The notes: generated by a model not told the origin, from the sequence alone. 64,000 nt of DNA from Amborella trichopoda (GCF_000471905.2 NW_006499436.1:1064512-1128511); one strand, 5' to 3'; positions 1 to 13,300 are shown, numbered from the stretch's first letter. Made by a program: numbers and translations.

Positions 1-164
1 GTGGTGTGCCTTTTTTTTGTTTTTGCTTTATTTCTCGTATTCGATTTATAGTTGTATTCATCTACTTCACATTTAGTCCATCATGTACACGATCTTGGGT
101 GGGACCCAGTGTTTGGATTCCTGGTTCCGCAAACTAAGGGGTTCCCAAGATCCCTACCATTGAT

Positions 165-894
165 AAGTTTGGCACGAGCAAGGCAAAGCTAGTGACGACT
201 CTATTAGCTTCTCATTTCAAGTTGTCTTCCAAGCAAAGTCCGAAGACCGTGGATAAAAAAAAGAATATGACTAAGGTACCGTACGTAAGTGTTGTGGGAA
301 GCCTTATATTTGCCATGGTGTGTACTAGCATATTCGGTTGGTCTCTTGAGTCGCTTTATAGCAAATCCCGGAAAAGCTCATTGGGAAGGTGCAAAATGGG
401 TGCTTCGTTATTTGAGAGGCGCGAGTGATTATGCCATGACATTTAGCAAAGGCTCGAGGGCACATTCAAGACTATGTTGATGCAAATTATGCCGGTGATC
501 TTGATAGAGGAAGATCAATACCGGCTATGTTTTCAAGTTTGAAAATGGACCCGTAAGTTGGATGTCTAAGCTTCAATCAACGGTGGCATTGTCCAGCACC
601 GAGGCGGAATACATGGCTGCAACCGAAGCAAGCAAAGAAGCGGTTTGGCTTCAAGCCCTTATGGGAGAATTGGATATTAATTCTAAGCCCATGGAAATAC
701 TTTGTGATAATATGAGTGCCATTAATTTGGCTAAGAATCCCGTTGATCACAAGAGGACGAAGCACATACTAGTTCGATACCATTATGTTCAACAAGTTAT
801 TGAAGATGGTTTGGTTTGTTTAGTGAAAGTTGGAACCAAGGAAAATGTGGCGGATATGCTCACGAAGACAGTTCCAGAAGAGAAGTTGGAATGA
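165..894 (+). pseudogene. Ty1/copia polyprotein remnant (end of RT, RNase H)
   Basis: This is the C-terminal part of a copia polyprotein, broken by frame changes. About 192-310 reads as the end of the RT domain (SHFKLSSKQSP, then PYVSVVGSLIF). The frame then shifts, and 310-470 reads AHWEGAKWVLRYLRG, the usual copia stretch before RNase H. 562-894 is an open RNase H segment with SSTEAEYMA, CDNMSAI, KRTKHI and DMLTKTVP, all hallmark copia RNase H motifs. A polypurine tract and an LTR follow. Gag, protease and integrase are not in the window, and the frame breaks make it non-autonomous. Confidence 0.9.
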
Positions 895-967
895 AGCCTA
901 ATTTCTCTAGGCTTCATGAAGAAGTAAAAAAGGGATTATCTGCAAGGCAAGTATGTGATTTACTATT

Positions 968-1495
968 AAAGTGGAGACTGTTGAATGGTGATAGAAAAAT
1001 CACTCTTTTGGATGCTTTTGTCTTTTACCATTTGTTTGGGGGCTTTTTGGTCACTACAATTAGGTGGCTTGTAAAAAAGCCAAAATAAATGGGTTTTTTG
1101 ATGGATACGATTCTTCTTGGTTTTAAACTCCACTCCCTTTCTAGAAAAGTGGCTAGGATTCTTTGGGTTGTGTTGAGAAAGGGAAGGAGGTGAAGAAGAA
1201 TTTTCTTGTCCTATTTTTGGGAGAAATGGTATGAGCTTGTGTTGCTCTTGTTCTTGGGTCATCCGAAGGGAAGCGTGGTAAATCGTGTTTTTGGGTGATC
1301 ACAAGGAAGGTATTCTTGGTGATGTTTTTTCATCAATTTTTCTCCTTTTGAGGTAATACTGTATCCCCTGTAAATTTCTCTTTTGATAGTGGAATACTTG
1401 TCTGCTTGCCATGGACGTAGCCCTACGGGGTGAACCACGCTAAATTGGTGTTGTGGTTTGTCTCTCTAATTTTCTCTCATGACTATGTTTTCCAT
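968..1495 (+). repeat. Polypurine tract and 3' LTR of the copia remnant
   Basis: AAAGTGGAGAC at 968-978 is a copia-type polypurine tract, and the LTR begins TGTTGAATGG at 979. Inside the LTR, 'ggacgtagccctacgg' and 'gaaccacgctaaa' near 1415-1445 resemble the conserved 3' part of Tork-type copia LTRs. The 3' border is uncertain; I place it near the CA at about 1493. Bases 1-60 resemble 1450-1510 and may be the end of the 5' LTR, which would mean most of the internal region is deleted. Confidence 0.6.
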
Positions 1496-1499
1496 CTCT

Positions 1500-2423
1500 A
1501 ATTTATTTTATTAAATTGTTGTACACGATCCTTGAGCTTATTATTGGATTATCGATTTTACATATTTGTTATTCAATATGTGATATTCGGTGATCGGCTA
1601 AATTGGGGTTTCTGGTATTCGGATCTTCAACAAACCTGCATGAATATTATCTTTTTCGTTCATAAATTTCAGTTTTCAAGTTGCATCAACATGTATTTTG
1701 CAGTTCTTAAATTAAGTTTTAGTCTTCTTTTTTTTCCCACTCTTTTCTATAGTTTTGTTGTGCAATACTTGAGACAGATATCTTGTAATAATTAACAGTG
1801 TACGCTAATGAACCATATAGACCATAATAAATTGCACAAATTAAAATTGGAGCCAGGCCATTGAATCAACAACGAGGAAATTGATAATTAAATATACCAA
1901 AAAGTGTTTGTTCATTACATAAAATCAACAAATACATCAATTCTAGTGCACGAATGTGTCAATCATAAGTTGGTGGAATCAAATTAATAAGAAAACTTAT
2001 CCTCGGTTTTGCATTTGCTAGAACCTCCACTTTGTAAGAACCAGAATTTTGGATTCCACAAAATTAAAATGTCTCTTAAGAAACCGAAATGAGAAATAAC
2101 CTGCTAATCTGAAAGTTGAAATGAACATCTCATATGGAAATCAGGCTTCCAAAGAAAATACTAAAAGAAAATGGATGCCACCAAATGAGAAGAAGAAAAA
2201 CACAACAACAAAAAAAAGAAGCAAATTATATGAAACTACAAAACTAGTGATGAATACCATCAAGCTTGCACAAAAATAAAGTAGATACTATCAATTTGCA
2301 AAAGAAAATAAGACTTCCAAGAATGAAATGAAGCACTATCAAACTTAAGAAATTAAATGGATGATAAAGTCCCACCAGAAAAACAAAAAAGAAACTACAG
2401 AGAAAAAGATAATATAGACATAC
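1500..2423. other. AT-rich sequence, no gene recognised
   Basis: Plain AT-rich sequence with A-runs. I see no exon or repeat that I can support. If the candidate exon at 2424-2542 is real, this is its intron. Confidence 0.4.
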
Positions 2424-2542
2424 GGAGAACGAAATGAACCAGATAATCGACCATCATCTGGTGATTTCTTCTTTGATAAACTGTAGACAGGCTTCTGGTT
2501 CAACGTAATGTTTTTCCGACCCGAACCACCTGTTTCTTCCAT
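2424..2542 (-). CDS. Candidate first coding exon, unidentified protein
   Basis: On the minus strand an ATG at 2542-2540 opens 39 codons plus two bases, ending at a strong donor (CTCC|GTATGT). The start context is GAAAATGGAAG. The peptide begins MEETGGSGRKNITLNQKPVY and continues as a basic, Ser-rich segment (LSKKKSPDDG, SGSFRS), unlike the AT-rich junk around it. I do not recognise the family and cannot see a convincing second exon between here and the window start. The rest may lie outside the window or may have been displaced by the copia element. It could also be a chance open stretch. Confidence 0.35.
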
Positions 2543-3339
2543 TTTCAAATCCTCAAAGAAAAAAGCAACTCTAAACTATCATTAGAAGAACCCACCAAAA
2601 GTTCCAGATAACTTCAGCAATTCTACCAAATTCGCAGCTTATCTCAGAAACTTCAATAAAATATCTTCTTCAAAAAAGTTCTAGGTTTAGATGGCCAAAT
2701 ATGCTTGTTTCCCAAAATCAATCAAATTTCAACAAAAAAAAGCCCTAAAAATGGCATATTAGCTCAGCATTCAATGAAAACTCGCCAGAAAATCTCCTTT
2801 AAGAGTTAATACAGCGATAGTATCCAGAAACCGCAGAATAATCGCCGAAGCTCAGATAGAGGGCCAAAAAAATCAGTAGAGAGTTGCGGATGATCACATA
2901 ATTGGGTCAAAACCGGTCTAAATCCCACCTGAAAAACTCACTGATATCGGGAATTGACGTTTTAGGAGAACCCTTAGCAATTCCAAAGGAAAAAAATCGA
3001 CGGGAACTACAGATTGAATCAAAATTGCAGCCCAAATTTGGCCGGAATTTGGTCGGAAAGTGAGAATTCGGGTTGGGACGTGAATGGCTTTTTTTCCGGC
3101 AAGGCCCTAGGGAAATTCAATCCCGCCGGCCCATTTTCCTGGACCTGGTGCATTCATCCGAGTCATTACTTAAAACGATGGCCACTAAGATTTTGACACG
3201 TTGACGTTTTTGACGCCCATCAATTTTTGACCGAGCTCCAACTTTAAAGGGCATGCTCCCCTCTCTCACGCGCCGATTCCAATATTATTCCATTTGTAAA
3301 CAAACGTGTGCATTATCTTTAACGGGTGGAGCATATCTA
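2543..3339. other. Upstream flank of the 2424-2542 exon
   Basis: Mixed-composition sequence without an open reading frame of note. It would be leader and promoter if the minus-strand exon at 2424-2542 is genuine. No TATA box is obvious. Confidence 0.3.
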
Positions 3340-3565
3340 TCAAAGGTCTACATAATACACAACAAGATGTATTATCTCTAAGACTTGAAAATGCATTATC
3401 TCTAAGACTTGAAATCTATTTCTTCTCATATCCATGTTGAGGTCAAGACGATCGAATTGAAGGTTTTTCAACATTAAAACAATATTTTTTAGTGAATATT
3501 TATGGTGCGCCTTAATTTGATTGTTTAGGGCCCCACCCTTATATAAACCTTCTCTTTATGTAAAT
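3340..3565 (-). repeat. MITE-B family fragment
   Basis: The right part (ttgattgtttagggcc, 'ttttcaacattaaaacaat') matches the end of the ~370-bp MITE-B family copies at 19908-20279 and 40318-40680. 'gcattatctctaagacttgaaa' occurs twice here, a small internal duplication. The left end is not clear. Confidence 0.5.
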
Positions 3566-3676
3566 TATGTGAATAACATAAAGAAAAAATTATAGATATC
3601 CACCAAGCCCAACTTTTTGAGCATGCTCATAGCCAACACTTCTTAAATCACAATATTAATTATAACACCATCTATT

Positions 3677-3978
3677 TAAGGGTTGTAATGGACCGCCTAA
3701 GAAACTAGGGCTAGGCCACAAAATGTGGCTCGAGGGCTAGGTCATCCAGCATGGGCTAGGTCGGGCATGGGCCAAGATAGGGCTGGCCCGGTTCAGCTTA
3801 GCCCAACCCTTATTTATTTTTTGTTTGTTTGTTTTATTTTAATTATTTAGCCTGGCCTAGCCTGGTCAACCTTGATAGGGCTAGGGCATCTTTGGCCCTG
3901 CATGTTTTTTTAGACTCATGTATGGGTTGGATCTGGCTCCAAATGACTTGGACCCAACTTGACCCATTGCCACCCCTA
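3677..3978. mobile_element. hAT-like MITE
   Basis: The ends TAAGGGTTGTAATGG and CCATTGCCACCCCTA form an imperfect terminal inverted repeat of the TAGGGGTGGCAATGG type common in plant hAT MITEs. The subterminal regions are rich in GGGCC/GGCCC. No matching 8-bp target duplication is visible (catctatt versus ctagaaga), so the borders or the class could be wrong. Confidence 0.45.
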
Positions 3979-5680
3979 CTAGAAGATTGTCTGGCACATT
4001 ATGTGTTGAACTAGCTTCATTTAAAAAAACGAGGGGTGGGTGCAAGAGAAACATGGGTTATAAGAGATATTTTTTATTCTAAAAAAAAACTATTTTTTTT
4101 ACTTGGGGGTCGGGTACAAAAATAAATAGTATTCATGTTAATAATATGGTTTCGTGAATATTAAGAGTGAGTATGTTGGGTCCAAAGAGGAATACATAAT
4201 TTTCACAGTAAAATAAGAAGTTATAAGCTTTTCGTGGCTAAAAGAAGTTTTACATATTTTTTATTCTAAGCTCAAGTCTTTTCTTATTCTAATTTCGTAC
4301 TCAGTGTGGACATCCAATGTGAATTCGGTTTTTTATTTTATAGCAAAAGACAAGTTCAGACATTAGATTTTTGACATTGGCTCTCTAGATCGATTTTCTT
4401 GAGTGAAAAGCCGGTTTGGACTTCAATGTTATTTCCCAAAAAATATTACATGTTTGAGTTCAGAAATGTCCAAATGCAAACATTTTTTTCCAGTAAAAGG
4501 TTAGCTCAACATTCCAATGCCCAAACCCGACCGTTATTCCTGGAGCACATTGTAAACTCTGGCCCTTAAATTTTAACAAAAGAATTTGAACTTTTTTTTT
4601 TTTTTTTTTAAGATAATCATATGGTGATTCTAAAGTAGTCCTCTATGTTTAAAGATCACCTTTCACTCGAAATCAGCAATCGATAAGAAAAGTTTTTTAT
4701 TATGTTTTTGCTACAATATTTAAAATTTGCTGGATTGCACCCCATTTTGGATATTTTCTAATCAAATTTTTGCATATAGTTGTCTAACTAGTGGCCTTTT
4801 AGATCCACCAAAACCCATTTTGCATGAAAACCATTCTGGGCCACATTGCGAGATCAATGACTCGGCACTTTCGGCCTCAAAACCCCTTATCTGCTATTAT
4901 TTGATTTATCTTGATTTTATCAAATAAACTTCATGAAATTTGTGTAAAAAAAAAAAACCTAAATTTGAGCTCTCTAATAGATATGTAGTACCATTTCTTT
5001 AATACAAAAACCATGTTCAAAGAGATTTTGAGTTAAAAATTTCGATTTCATTTTTTAAAAGTGCCCTTGGATTTTTTCTAAAAAATCATATACTTCATAA
5101 ATTTTCTAGAATTTGGTTGGGTTTTTGTTTTAAAGAGTGTTGTCTTCAATCAACAATACGTATTGCATGATTTGAAACAATGTTTTAGCATATTACGACT
5201 TTGTTAAATAGAAAAGTTTTTTTTAGAAAAAAAAAACTGTGTTTCGTCCCTCTTGGGCAGATTTGAAATTCACCATTTTTTAGCTAGATTTGTCTTCAAA
5301 TACAACCCAAAACTGGTCGATTTTTCAAATTGTAGCCGTTTGGAAAGAAAAGCATTTCTTTTGCTTTTTTTTTTTTTTTTGGCGGATTTGAGATCTGCAA
5401 TTTTTTGGTTGGATTTGCATTCAAAATTCCGCTGCAAATATAGCAAATCTTTTTTTTCTTTTAATATCTGTAGTTCTCAGGGTCGATATGCTCAACTTTA
5501 TGGTTTTTTTGACATGTAAACAATCTTTTCTATCTAGTTTTTTATACATTTTTAGCAAGGAAGTGGCTTTGTACACCAATTTTTTTCTTATTTCAAAATC
5601 GGGAAATTTTCATAGTAATCCCATATTTTGTGTATATTACATTTGAGTTCTACTTTTTGAGTGCATATATCGAATAGGAT
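3979..5680. other. AT-rich intergenic, nothing recognised
   Basis: AT-rich sequence with several poly(T) and poly(A) runs. I see no conserved coding segment, RNA gene or clear transposon end. Confidence 0.4.
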
Positions 5681-5901
5681 TGTATACAATGAGACCATTA
5701 ACCTTTGATACAAATAGGTCACAACTACCTATAGCCATCCAATGTGAAATCTGATAGCTTAGATTTATCACAAGTTCGAGAAAATTTGTTTTGGACTTTG
5801 ACTTTGGTCAATAGAATACATGCAACCACCCAATTTCACATCCAACGGTCAAGGTCAATTGTGACCACCTTATACCAAAGATAAATGGTCTCATTGCATA
5901 C
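5681..5901. mobile_element. MITE-C copy 1 (~220 bp, palindromic ends)
   Basis: The left end (tgtatacaatgagaccatt, then a TTTGATAC-like motif and 'ggtcacaa') is mirrored on the right ('gtgaccac', TATACCAAAG, 'aatggtctcattgcatac'), giving a ~40-bp imperfect terminal inverted repeat. The same arrangement recurs at 6800, 57855, 59888 and 61975. There is no coding capacity. No target duplication could be fixed. Confidence 0.7.
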
Positions 5902-6799
5902 TTTTCTTACTCTAATTAAATTTTATCTGTTTGTTTATATACCAGATTAACTTGTATTTGGTATGTTTATATTTTTCATCGGACACACATAAAACAAATT
6001 TTAAAAATAATTTAAAAATATTTTAAAAATAATAATTAACCAAATACTTCTATGGTGTTCAGGGTATTTTGGTATTTTATTAATTTTAAATTATTTGTAA
6101 TATTTTTTATAGGTGTATAATGGTGAGAAATGTGAGCATACCATATTTAAAATTAATCGTGATATATATAGAAAAAGATAAATTAAAATACAAAATATGC
6201 TTTAAAAAGTAGGACTTGAATGTAAATGTGAAATGTATCGGACTATTTTTAATTTCAAATATAAAATAGGATTTTTGGTAGATTTCTCCTTTTAAATCTA
6301 ATATTAATTTTATTTAATTGAGCCTCATCTTACAAACATATTATATAAGGTTGATTCAATCACTAGAGATTAGAGGGTCCTACAAGATCATTACTCAAAA
6401 AGAATAGAAAGTAAATGAGATATAGATGGTTAAATGAATTAATATTTTTTTTAAACAATCTTTAATCATATTTTTAAAAAAATTTAGCAAATTCACTCTT
6501 ATACACTTACTTTTTTAGTTTGCTACCAAGTGCTTCTGATTTTCCACTTGCATCTTGGGTGGGAATAATAACGAAAGATTGATTTAACCATGTCATTCTT
6601 TGGGTGGATTATTAAGAAATTGACTCACCAATTGAAATCTTTTATGTTCTTTATTTTTCACATTATTGAATTTATTATATTGATTAAAATATCACTAAAA
6701 TGTTAAATTATTAAGGTGGTTAAATCATCTAATTTAACAACATGGTGGTCCTTAACTTTTCGTTTTGTGTAGAAATTTTGAATTTTTTAATATGAGATT
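5902..6799. other. AT-rich intergenic, nothing recognised
   Basis: Low-complexity AT-rich sequence between two MITE-C copies. No gene or further repeat recognised. Confidence 0.4.
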
Positions 6800-7026
6800 G
6801 TATACTGTAAGACCATTCACTTTTGGTACGAGGAGATACCAATTGCTCCTAGCCATTGGTCATAAAATCCTACATATTGAGATGCCTCGTAGCATTAGAA
6901 AAAATATATATTGAACTTTGTTCTCTGTCAATGATAAAACCCTAATCACTTGATTTTACATCTTACGATCATTAATGATTGTAATCGTATACCAAAAGTA
7001 ACTGGTCTTAGTTTAGTTACGTATAA
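6800..7026. mobile_element. MITE-C copy 2
   Basis: Same family as 5681-5901. The left end reads gtatactgtaagaccatt followed by TTTTGGTAC, and the right end reads GTATACCAAAAG, 'actggtctta' and 'gttacgtata'. The termini are more diverged than in copy 1. Confidence 0.6.
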
Positions 7027-7250
7027 TACGTAATGAAAAATGAGAGGTTGCTTACAAATATTAATGGCTTGGTGTTCATGGAGGACTTGAGAAATACATG
7101 AGTTGGCCCGATATGGTTTGAATTTTAGTAAGCACTCCTTTACTACATGTGCATTGAATGGAACCATCACACTCTATGAGTGTTATTTTCCTATGTTGGT
7201 TATCTTTGTTGTTTCAAATGAGGTACATTTTTTCCCGGGGTTATTTATGT

Positions 7251-7758
7251 GGGAAAGCTTTCTATGCTTTCTCTACAACATAAAATTTATTTACTTCCCC
7301 TTGTCCAACCATCCACCCTGAATGGAGGGTTAAGATTGTCCCAGTCACACAATGTCAGGTTTCTACATTATTTTATTTTTCATTTTTTTCTATAAACTAT
7401 TTTGACACCAAATTTTGTACGTCCATTCATCTATTAAACTCACACTAGTGAAAAATATAAAAAAATATTTCTAATAAAATAAAATGATCAAAATACCCTT
7501 GAAAGTTTTGAGGGGTATTTTGGTAATTGTATTTTATCTAAAATTTATTTCTAATATTTTTTATACGTGCGTCTCAATGAGAAGATGACACTTACCAAAT
7601 TTCATATTCATACAATTTGTATAAAAAAAATTAAACATAAAATACTTTGAGATGTCGGATCTAAGAACAAACAATGAGTGACTCTCTTGATCAAAATTGG
7701 ACGGCTGGATGGTATGGAAAGCATAGATCTTCTATGGGGAAATATAGAAACCTTTCCC
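7251..7758. mobile_element. MITE-A copy 1, Mutator-like (508 bp)
   Basis: The ends gggaaagctttctatgc and 'atatagaaacctttccc' form an imperfect terminal inverted repeat of about 20 bp. The element is flanked by 9-bp direct repeats, TATTTATGT (7242-7250) and TATTTATAT (7759-7767), matching at 8 of 9 positions. A 9-bp duplication is the signature of Mutator-like elements. There is no coding capacity. Related copies lie at 35599-36127 and 58080-58591. Confidence 0.8.
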
Positions 7759-8039
7759 TATTTATATTGCTTAGAAATGAGTATATATCTTTTCGTGAAG
7801 CCACTTTAGACAAAGATTCTTTGTTAATTCAATAATTAGTGCTTTGGTTCATTGCCATGTGGATTTTCTCCAGTGTGTTTGTAGTTGCTATAGGCTTTTG
7901 ATGATTGTTTATCCATCTTATGCTATTTACGCGTTGATATGAGTTGATATAAGTTTAGCCTCTTTTTTATTCGATTTGCCTTGGTTAGGTGTGGATCTTT
8001 GATTGGCAACTTTATATTTTAATAATTCACAAAAAAAGG

Positions 8040-8350
8040 AAAGGTTAGAATAAGGCCTCTTACAAAAAAAAATAAAGCTTCACCTCAAAATTTACTGAAA
8101 ATTGTTTGGGGATAAAAAAAAACCTTCCAAAAAATTTGAAATTTCAAGGTCTAAAAATAGTATATATTGTAACACATCATCTAGACCGTCTATTTTCAAG
8201 TATTCACATATTCGTAAGATCTGTACCATTTTTTGAGCTATAAATTTTATAATCGGTAGTAGAAATAATTTTACAGCCGTCATAGTGATTTCTCATGTCT
8301 AAACACTTCAGATGTGAAGCTTTACTTTTTTTTCATAAGGCTTAAGTCTT
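8040..8350. mobile_element. MITE-B copy
   Basis: The ends 'aataaggcctcttac...aaagcttcacctc' and 'gatgtgaagctttac...ataaggcttaagtcttg' are inverted repeats. The interior ('aaaaatagtatatattgtaacacatcatctagacc', then 'taagatctgtaccattttttgag') matches the copies at 19908-20279, 34960-35275 and 57225-57495. Confidence 0.6.
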
Positions 8351-9554
8351 GTAGAAACTGAATTCTTTTCAAAATATATCTTTGCCTATTTAAATGGTGT
8401 TCATGGTTCGATGGTTTCTTGACCATCCTTAGTTCGCTTTTTTCTTGGACCTATCGCTTCTTTTAGTATTTTCCTGTAAATATGTACATGTTAGGTTCTA
8501 AGTCGATTGCGTTCCTATATATCCAGTTCCGAACATCATTTATTCAGTATATAAGACTGTAAGAAAAAAAAATTTCCTTCGTTATATTATCAATTATTAA
8601 AATGTTGATTTTAAAAGCTATTTGTCATTTGATTAAGTCGATTAGAAGTTTAGGCATTTAATGTGCATGTTTTTATTATATTTGTGCCTATGGGGAATCT
8701 CTTCCACATTGATATTGTATATATTTTAGGAAAAATATAAAAAAAAAGGGTTGAAATCCCTTGCAATTTCAAAAGGGTCAAAATATTATAAATTACACTT
8801 GGGGTTATACTTTTAAACTTCTACGTCAACTAGGTATGTCCACCGTTTAACCGAATGATGAGTCCACTCAGGTTTTCCATGGAATTAAGATACCATTGGA
8901 AATACTACCATGCCATAGATCCACCATTTTTTTTTAGCTCCAACTATTTAGTAAGCAATGTTTTAAGCAAAATGATCCAAATCAAAATCACACAATCTAG
9001 ATTGGAAACCATCAATTGCGAACCGATTCATGTTTAATATCAAGAACCAGGCAATTACCCTCATGACATGGCCAGCTCTGACCAGTTCCCTGACAAAACC
9101 GGCAAGAACTATAGATTTGGTTAGAACCTACCCAACTTTTAAAAAAAAATAATTCATATCTGATTTAGGAATCCAAATAGCTTCCATATCGTCAATCCAC
9201 CGAACCAAATAAAAATCCTGAAGGCATTCCGGATCACCAAACAATGTTTTTAAGCCTTGCTGCCATGTGTCCTGCCATGCAAGTGTCCGGGTGAATTTTT
9301 CGTAACATTTGATAAATTGGCGCAACTATTGCTACAAAAATTAAATGAAGTCCCAACAAATTTAAGTTTGGGGGAAAATGTAACCCAAATTTGTGATGGA
9401 TCCAATCGCACATTCCTATGAACATGGAACAATGTTTCTCACATCTTCCTGAAAGAATATATCACTACCAAGGGATAAATTTCCTCATCTAAATGCAGCA
9501 TTTTAAAGGTAACCTCCTAGACAAGGCTTTCATTCCCATGTCCACAAAATAGGG

Positions 9555-9589
<35 letters not shown>

Positions 9590-10239
9590 GCACACGCACG
9601 CACACAGCTATTCCACATTATTAAAATTTTACACCCAATAAGCCAAGGATACTATACAAAAATATTTTCCAAGTTCTCTCCACATTGCTCCTTGAACAGA
9701 ACATTTTGCAACCACGAAATATTTTTCTTTTCATCGCTTGAAAGTCTAAAATTAAAACCTCTAAGCCAATCCCTCATTACCAGGCTTGTGGTTGAATTGG
9801 AGAGAGCCCGCCTCGCCTAGCCCCGTACAATCTGGTTCATGTGCCAGTACAATTAGTTGTTCTATAACAAAAACAAATAGAATACAGATAATTAAGAAAA
9901 AAAGTCTGCAGGTCTACAGGCTAGTTTAACCCAATTTAACATATTCAATCAAGTTTAACCTTTTTTCTGTCTTAAATAATCCCAAAATGCAAGTTTCCTT
10001 GTTGAACCGGATGTAGTCCTGGTCCTATTTGAACTGGTTGGTCTGGCCCAGTTACTGAAACATTATCGCAAAACCTCAGTAACTGGATACAAAAAGGGCT
10101 GCCAGCTGAACCACATTGAAAACAGGCAAGAATGCACCGCAGATCCTAGTAAAAGACTGGATATCCCAAAACATCTCTTGCAAAACCTGGGTAACTGGAT
10201 ACAAATACTGCACGCACTACTAAGGAACTGGACTGTTTC
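8351..10239. other. 3' flank of the helicase gene
   Basis: This holds the 3' UTR and downstream region of the minus-strand helicase gene, with a CT/CA microsatellite at 9554-9606. A short phrase, 'gtaactggatacaaa', occurs twice near 10080 and 10190. I could not fix a polyadenylation site. No other gene recognised. Confidence 0.5.
9554..9606. repeat. Compound (CT)n(CA)n microsatellite
   Basis: A run of CT dinucleotides passes directly into CA dinucleotides with a few CG interruptions. Confidence 0.95.
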
Positions 10240-10380
10240 TCACTCCCGCTCTTTCCTTTTTTTCTGCAAGAAACCTTTCTCTGCTAAGGTCCTCAACGTT
10301 TGGGCTTTTCTCTGCTTCATTTTTTCGTCAAAACCATCATCAACCATCCTCATCATTGCAACCCGTTTGGCCTTGTAAAC
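10240..10380 (-). CDS. RH36: RH36 exon 6 (residues 437-482 and stop)
   Basis: Begins at acceptor TTTGAAG|GTT with [19 protein letters not shown], then a Lys/Arg-rich tail ending KKRKERE and TGA. The tail matches the basic C-terminus expected of RH36. Confidence 0.93.
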   Translation of the reverse strand, partial: VYKAKRVAMMRMVDDGFDEKMKQRKAQTLRTLAEKGFLQKKRKERE

Positions 10381-13300
10381 CTTCAAATTCCAAAGCATAT
10401 AAGCAATCAAATTATAATAGAACAAACAATCTTTGTTTCCTAATAAGTAATGGGATGATATATGTTTTCTGTAGTACAGTTTCGTCACCAAAAAACCAGC
10501 ATGTGCATCTTCTCAACTATACCTGCCACTTTTTTGACGCATTTTTGGAAATACCTTTTAGATTAGTTTTTAGTTTCCATTAACAACATAATTTTATAAA
10601 TCAAGCATACGCAGCCCATGTATTCGCTACAGCTCATCAAATTCACTAAAAATGGATGATTGGATGCCAAAAGAATATTTTCTAAATTAGCATAATGATC
10701 TATAAACATTAGCAAAATGTGGATAGATGCGCGGAGTACAATTTCCATATGCCATGGCCAATGTAAAACTCCAGCCCAAACTTTGGAGTCCTCCGCCACA
10801 TACTGCATGTGTTGGGTGAATAAATAGGGCTTTTGCCACCAGAACATTGTGTACGCACGTGAACAATGACCTGTTATGAACATCTATGCATGAGGTTTTC
10901 TCTTAAGTTATGTTCTAAGGGATGTAAAGCATACTGCTTGTAGTTATATTGAATGCAGCCTCCACCGTCTGTGATTGACAACTAACCATGGAGATGAACA
11001 CTTATTCCATTTAAGATGACAGAGTGAGGAATTGTTGATCTTTACCATTTCTCATTAAGAAAGGACATTGGAAAATACGTGTATACTTAGTACTATACTA
11101 CATGTATTGTGGTATAAGTATTCTAAAAGCATCATATAAGCATGATAAGCTTATGACATTGAAAAGTACAGAGTCTATTGGCAAGAAAGATAAACTAACC
11201 ATTGACTTTCCACCTTTTTCTAGAAGAACTAAATGTCAGTTTCAGAACGGCCCAAAAAAATAGCACACATCAAATCCTTCGGATAAGTTCAAGGGATTGA
11301 CATGCATAGGCAGAAAAAGAAATGTAGACCGCACAATCTGGGCATTGGAAGTTTGTTTACTAGGACATTGTATCTTGGCTTAGCACTATACAACTCCATG
11401 CACTTTTTCGCAATCTAATGGATGATTCATAGAGGCAACTGACATGTGCATCATGCAGTGAGAGACTCGCTACCAAAATACGTAAAGACAAAAAGAGTAT
11501 TTGGAATTTCCTCAGATAATTTTGGCAAAATATAAAGCATTCCCTAGTTGGGATAGTGTTTCTTTTTTGTCCCCCTTTAATTTTTGTAGAGTTTAGGCAG
11601 GATACTGTTGCTATCCTCCCTAGGCATTATATATGCTCCCTTAACTAGTATACATTTCCCTGAAAAGGCAAAAAGAAAAAGATAAATAACTTGCAAAATT
11701 TGCTAACCTTAGTGATATCAGCAAGCACTTCTTTCTCTTTACATGCGAACTCCTCTAATTGTCTTCCAACTACAGCTTCTATTTCATGTACAAGACATAC
11801 ATCATTCTGCCCAAGAAAATTATTTAATAAATTAAATAAATAAAAAAATAAATAAATCATGTTTCCTAGTTTTATGAAAGCATATCAACTCATTAAAGCT
11901 GCTTTTAACACAATAATGCATGACCGAACACATAGACAACTAAAAACATTGTTGAGGTAGGCATTAGACCCTAACAACAAAAGTTTTATTTTTTTTTCTT
12001 TTTTTGGGTAATTCAGCAGGGATTTGGGTTCCTACCCATTTTCATTAAGAAAATATACCCTAACAACAAAGATAAACTAATAGACTTTGTAATAGAAACA
12101 ATTCAAGCCAGAAGTCAATTCTAAAAGGACCATGTAAATCGCATGTCAAATCACTCCAAAACAAGAACAAAAAAGTGATAGATGGAGCTTCAAGGGTGTT
12201 TGATTGTTGCCCACTAACATCAAAGTTCTTGCCACATGTCAAGGGTGCGTTGATGAGAAGGGACTGAGGAAAACCTGAATCCGATGAATATCCTATCCAA
12301 TGATGATAGTAATACGTACGAAGCAATGTTTAAACATCTGAATCAGCCCCTAGACGCTAGAATGGCATAATCGATTCCAATTCACTAGGTCCAGATAGGA
12401 CAATTCCCGATTCATGTACAGATACAAAAGCAAAAAGAAAAAAGACCAAGGGAATTGTGTGATTCCAGGGTTCTTCAAGGCGAAACAAACCATTCCCCCA
12501 CCCCCCGAACCCCAACCCCCCTCCCCCAAAAAAAAAAAAAGAAACAAAAACACACAATATAAAAAGAAAAGCCCCTGTTCAAACCGGGGATTCTGACACG
12601 AACTAGTAATTTTTTAACACTGGTACTACCCATTTAGACTGTCTTCTACAGTCAGTGATATGACCACTCAATCTAGGTCATACTAAACATAAACGAATTT
12701 TATACTACAATAGCTAAAATGTATGATGTATTGAATCTCTACATTCTTTTTTGACAACTAATCAGTTGGATTGGGCCATCTGGTCCGGTCTTGATATCTA
12801 TGTTCCAAGAAACAAGCTCCCCCTAAATAATCAAGCTTCCCAACCACTAAAATTTCGACTGATGCCACATTATGATGCATATGTCTGTTTGTCACTTGTT
12901 GACCTCTAGTTTGAGGCACGGCACTAAGAAACAGAAAAATAACCATGACATGTGTCATGCCAAGAATGAAGATGAAATACCGGAAATGCAATTAATTTTG
13001 CTTTGTCCCAAAGAACAAAATCACACTTTCTAACTCAGACTGCCTATTTAATGGACAAAGCTAAACACATGCCAAGGAAACCACTATCAAAATACTTTTT
13101 GAAAGTGAGAAACAACCCAAAATTCTTCAGAAATTGTGTCACATATTAATGGCTTCAATGCCCCAAAACATGTAACATTCAATGGCTTGAATATTGTATT
13201 TCAACATTTAGGGACTGTTTGATAGCAAAATTTTGTCAAATAGAGCTCTTTTTCAATTTGCAATTAACAAATTGGCAATTTGGTTAATTGTCATTCGCTC

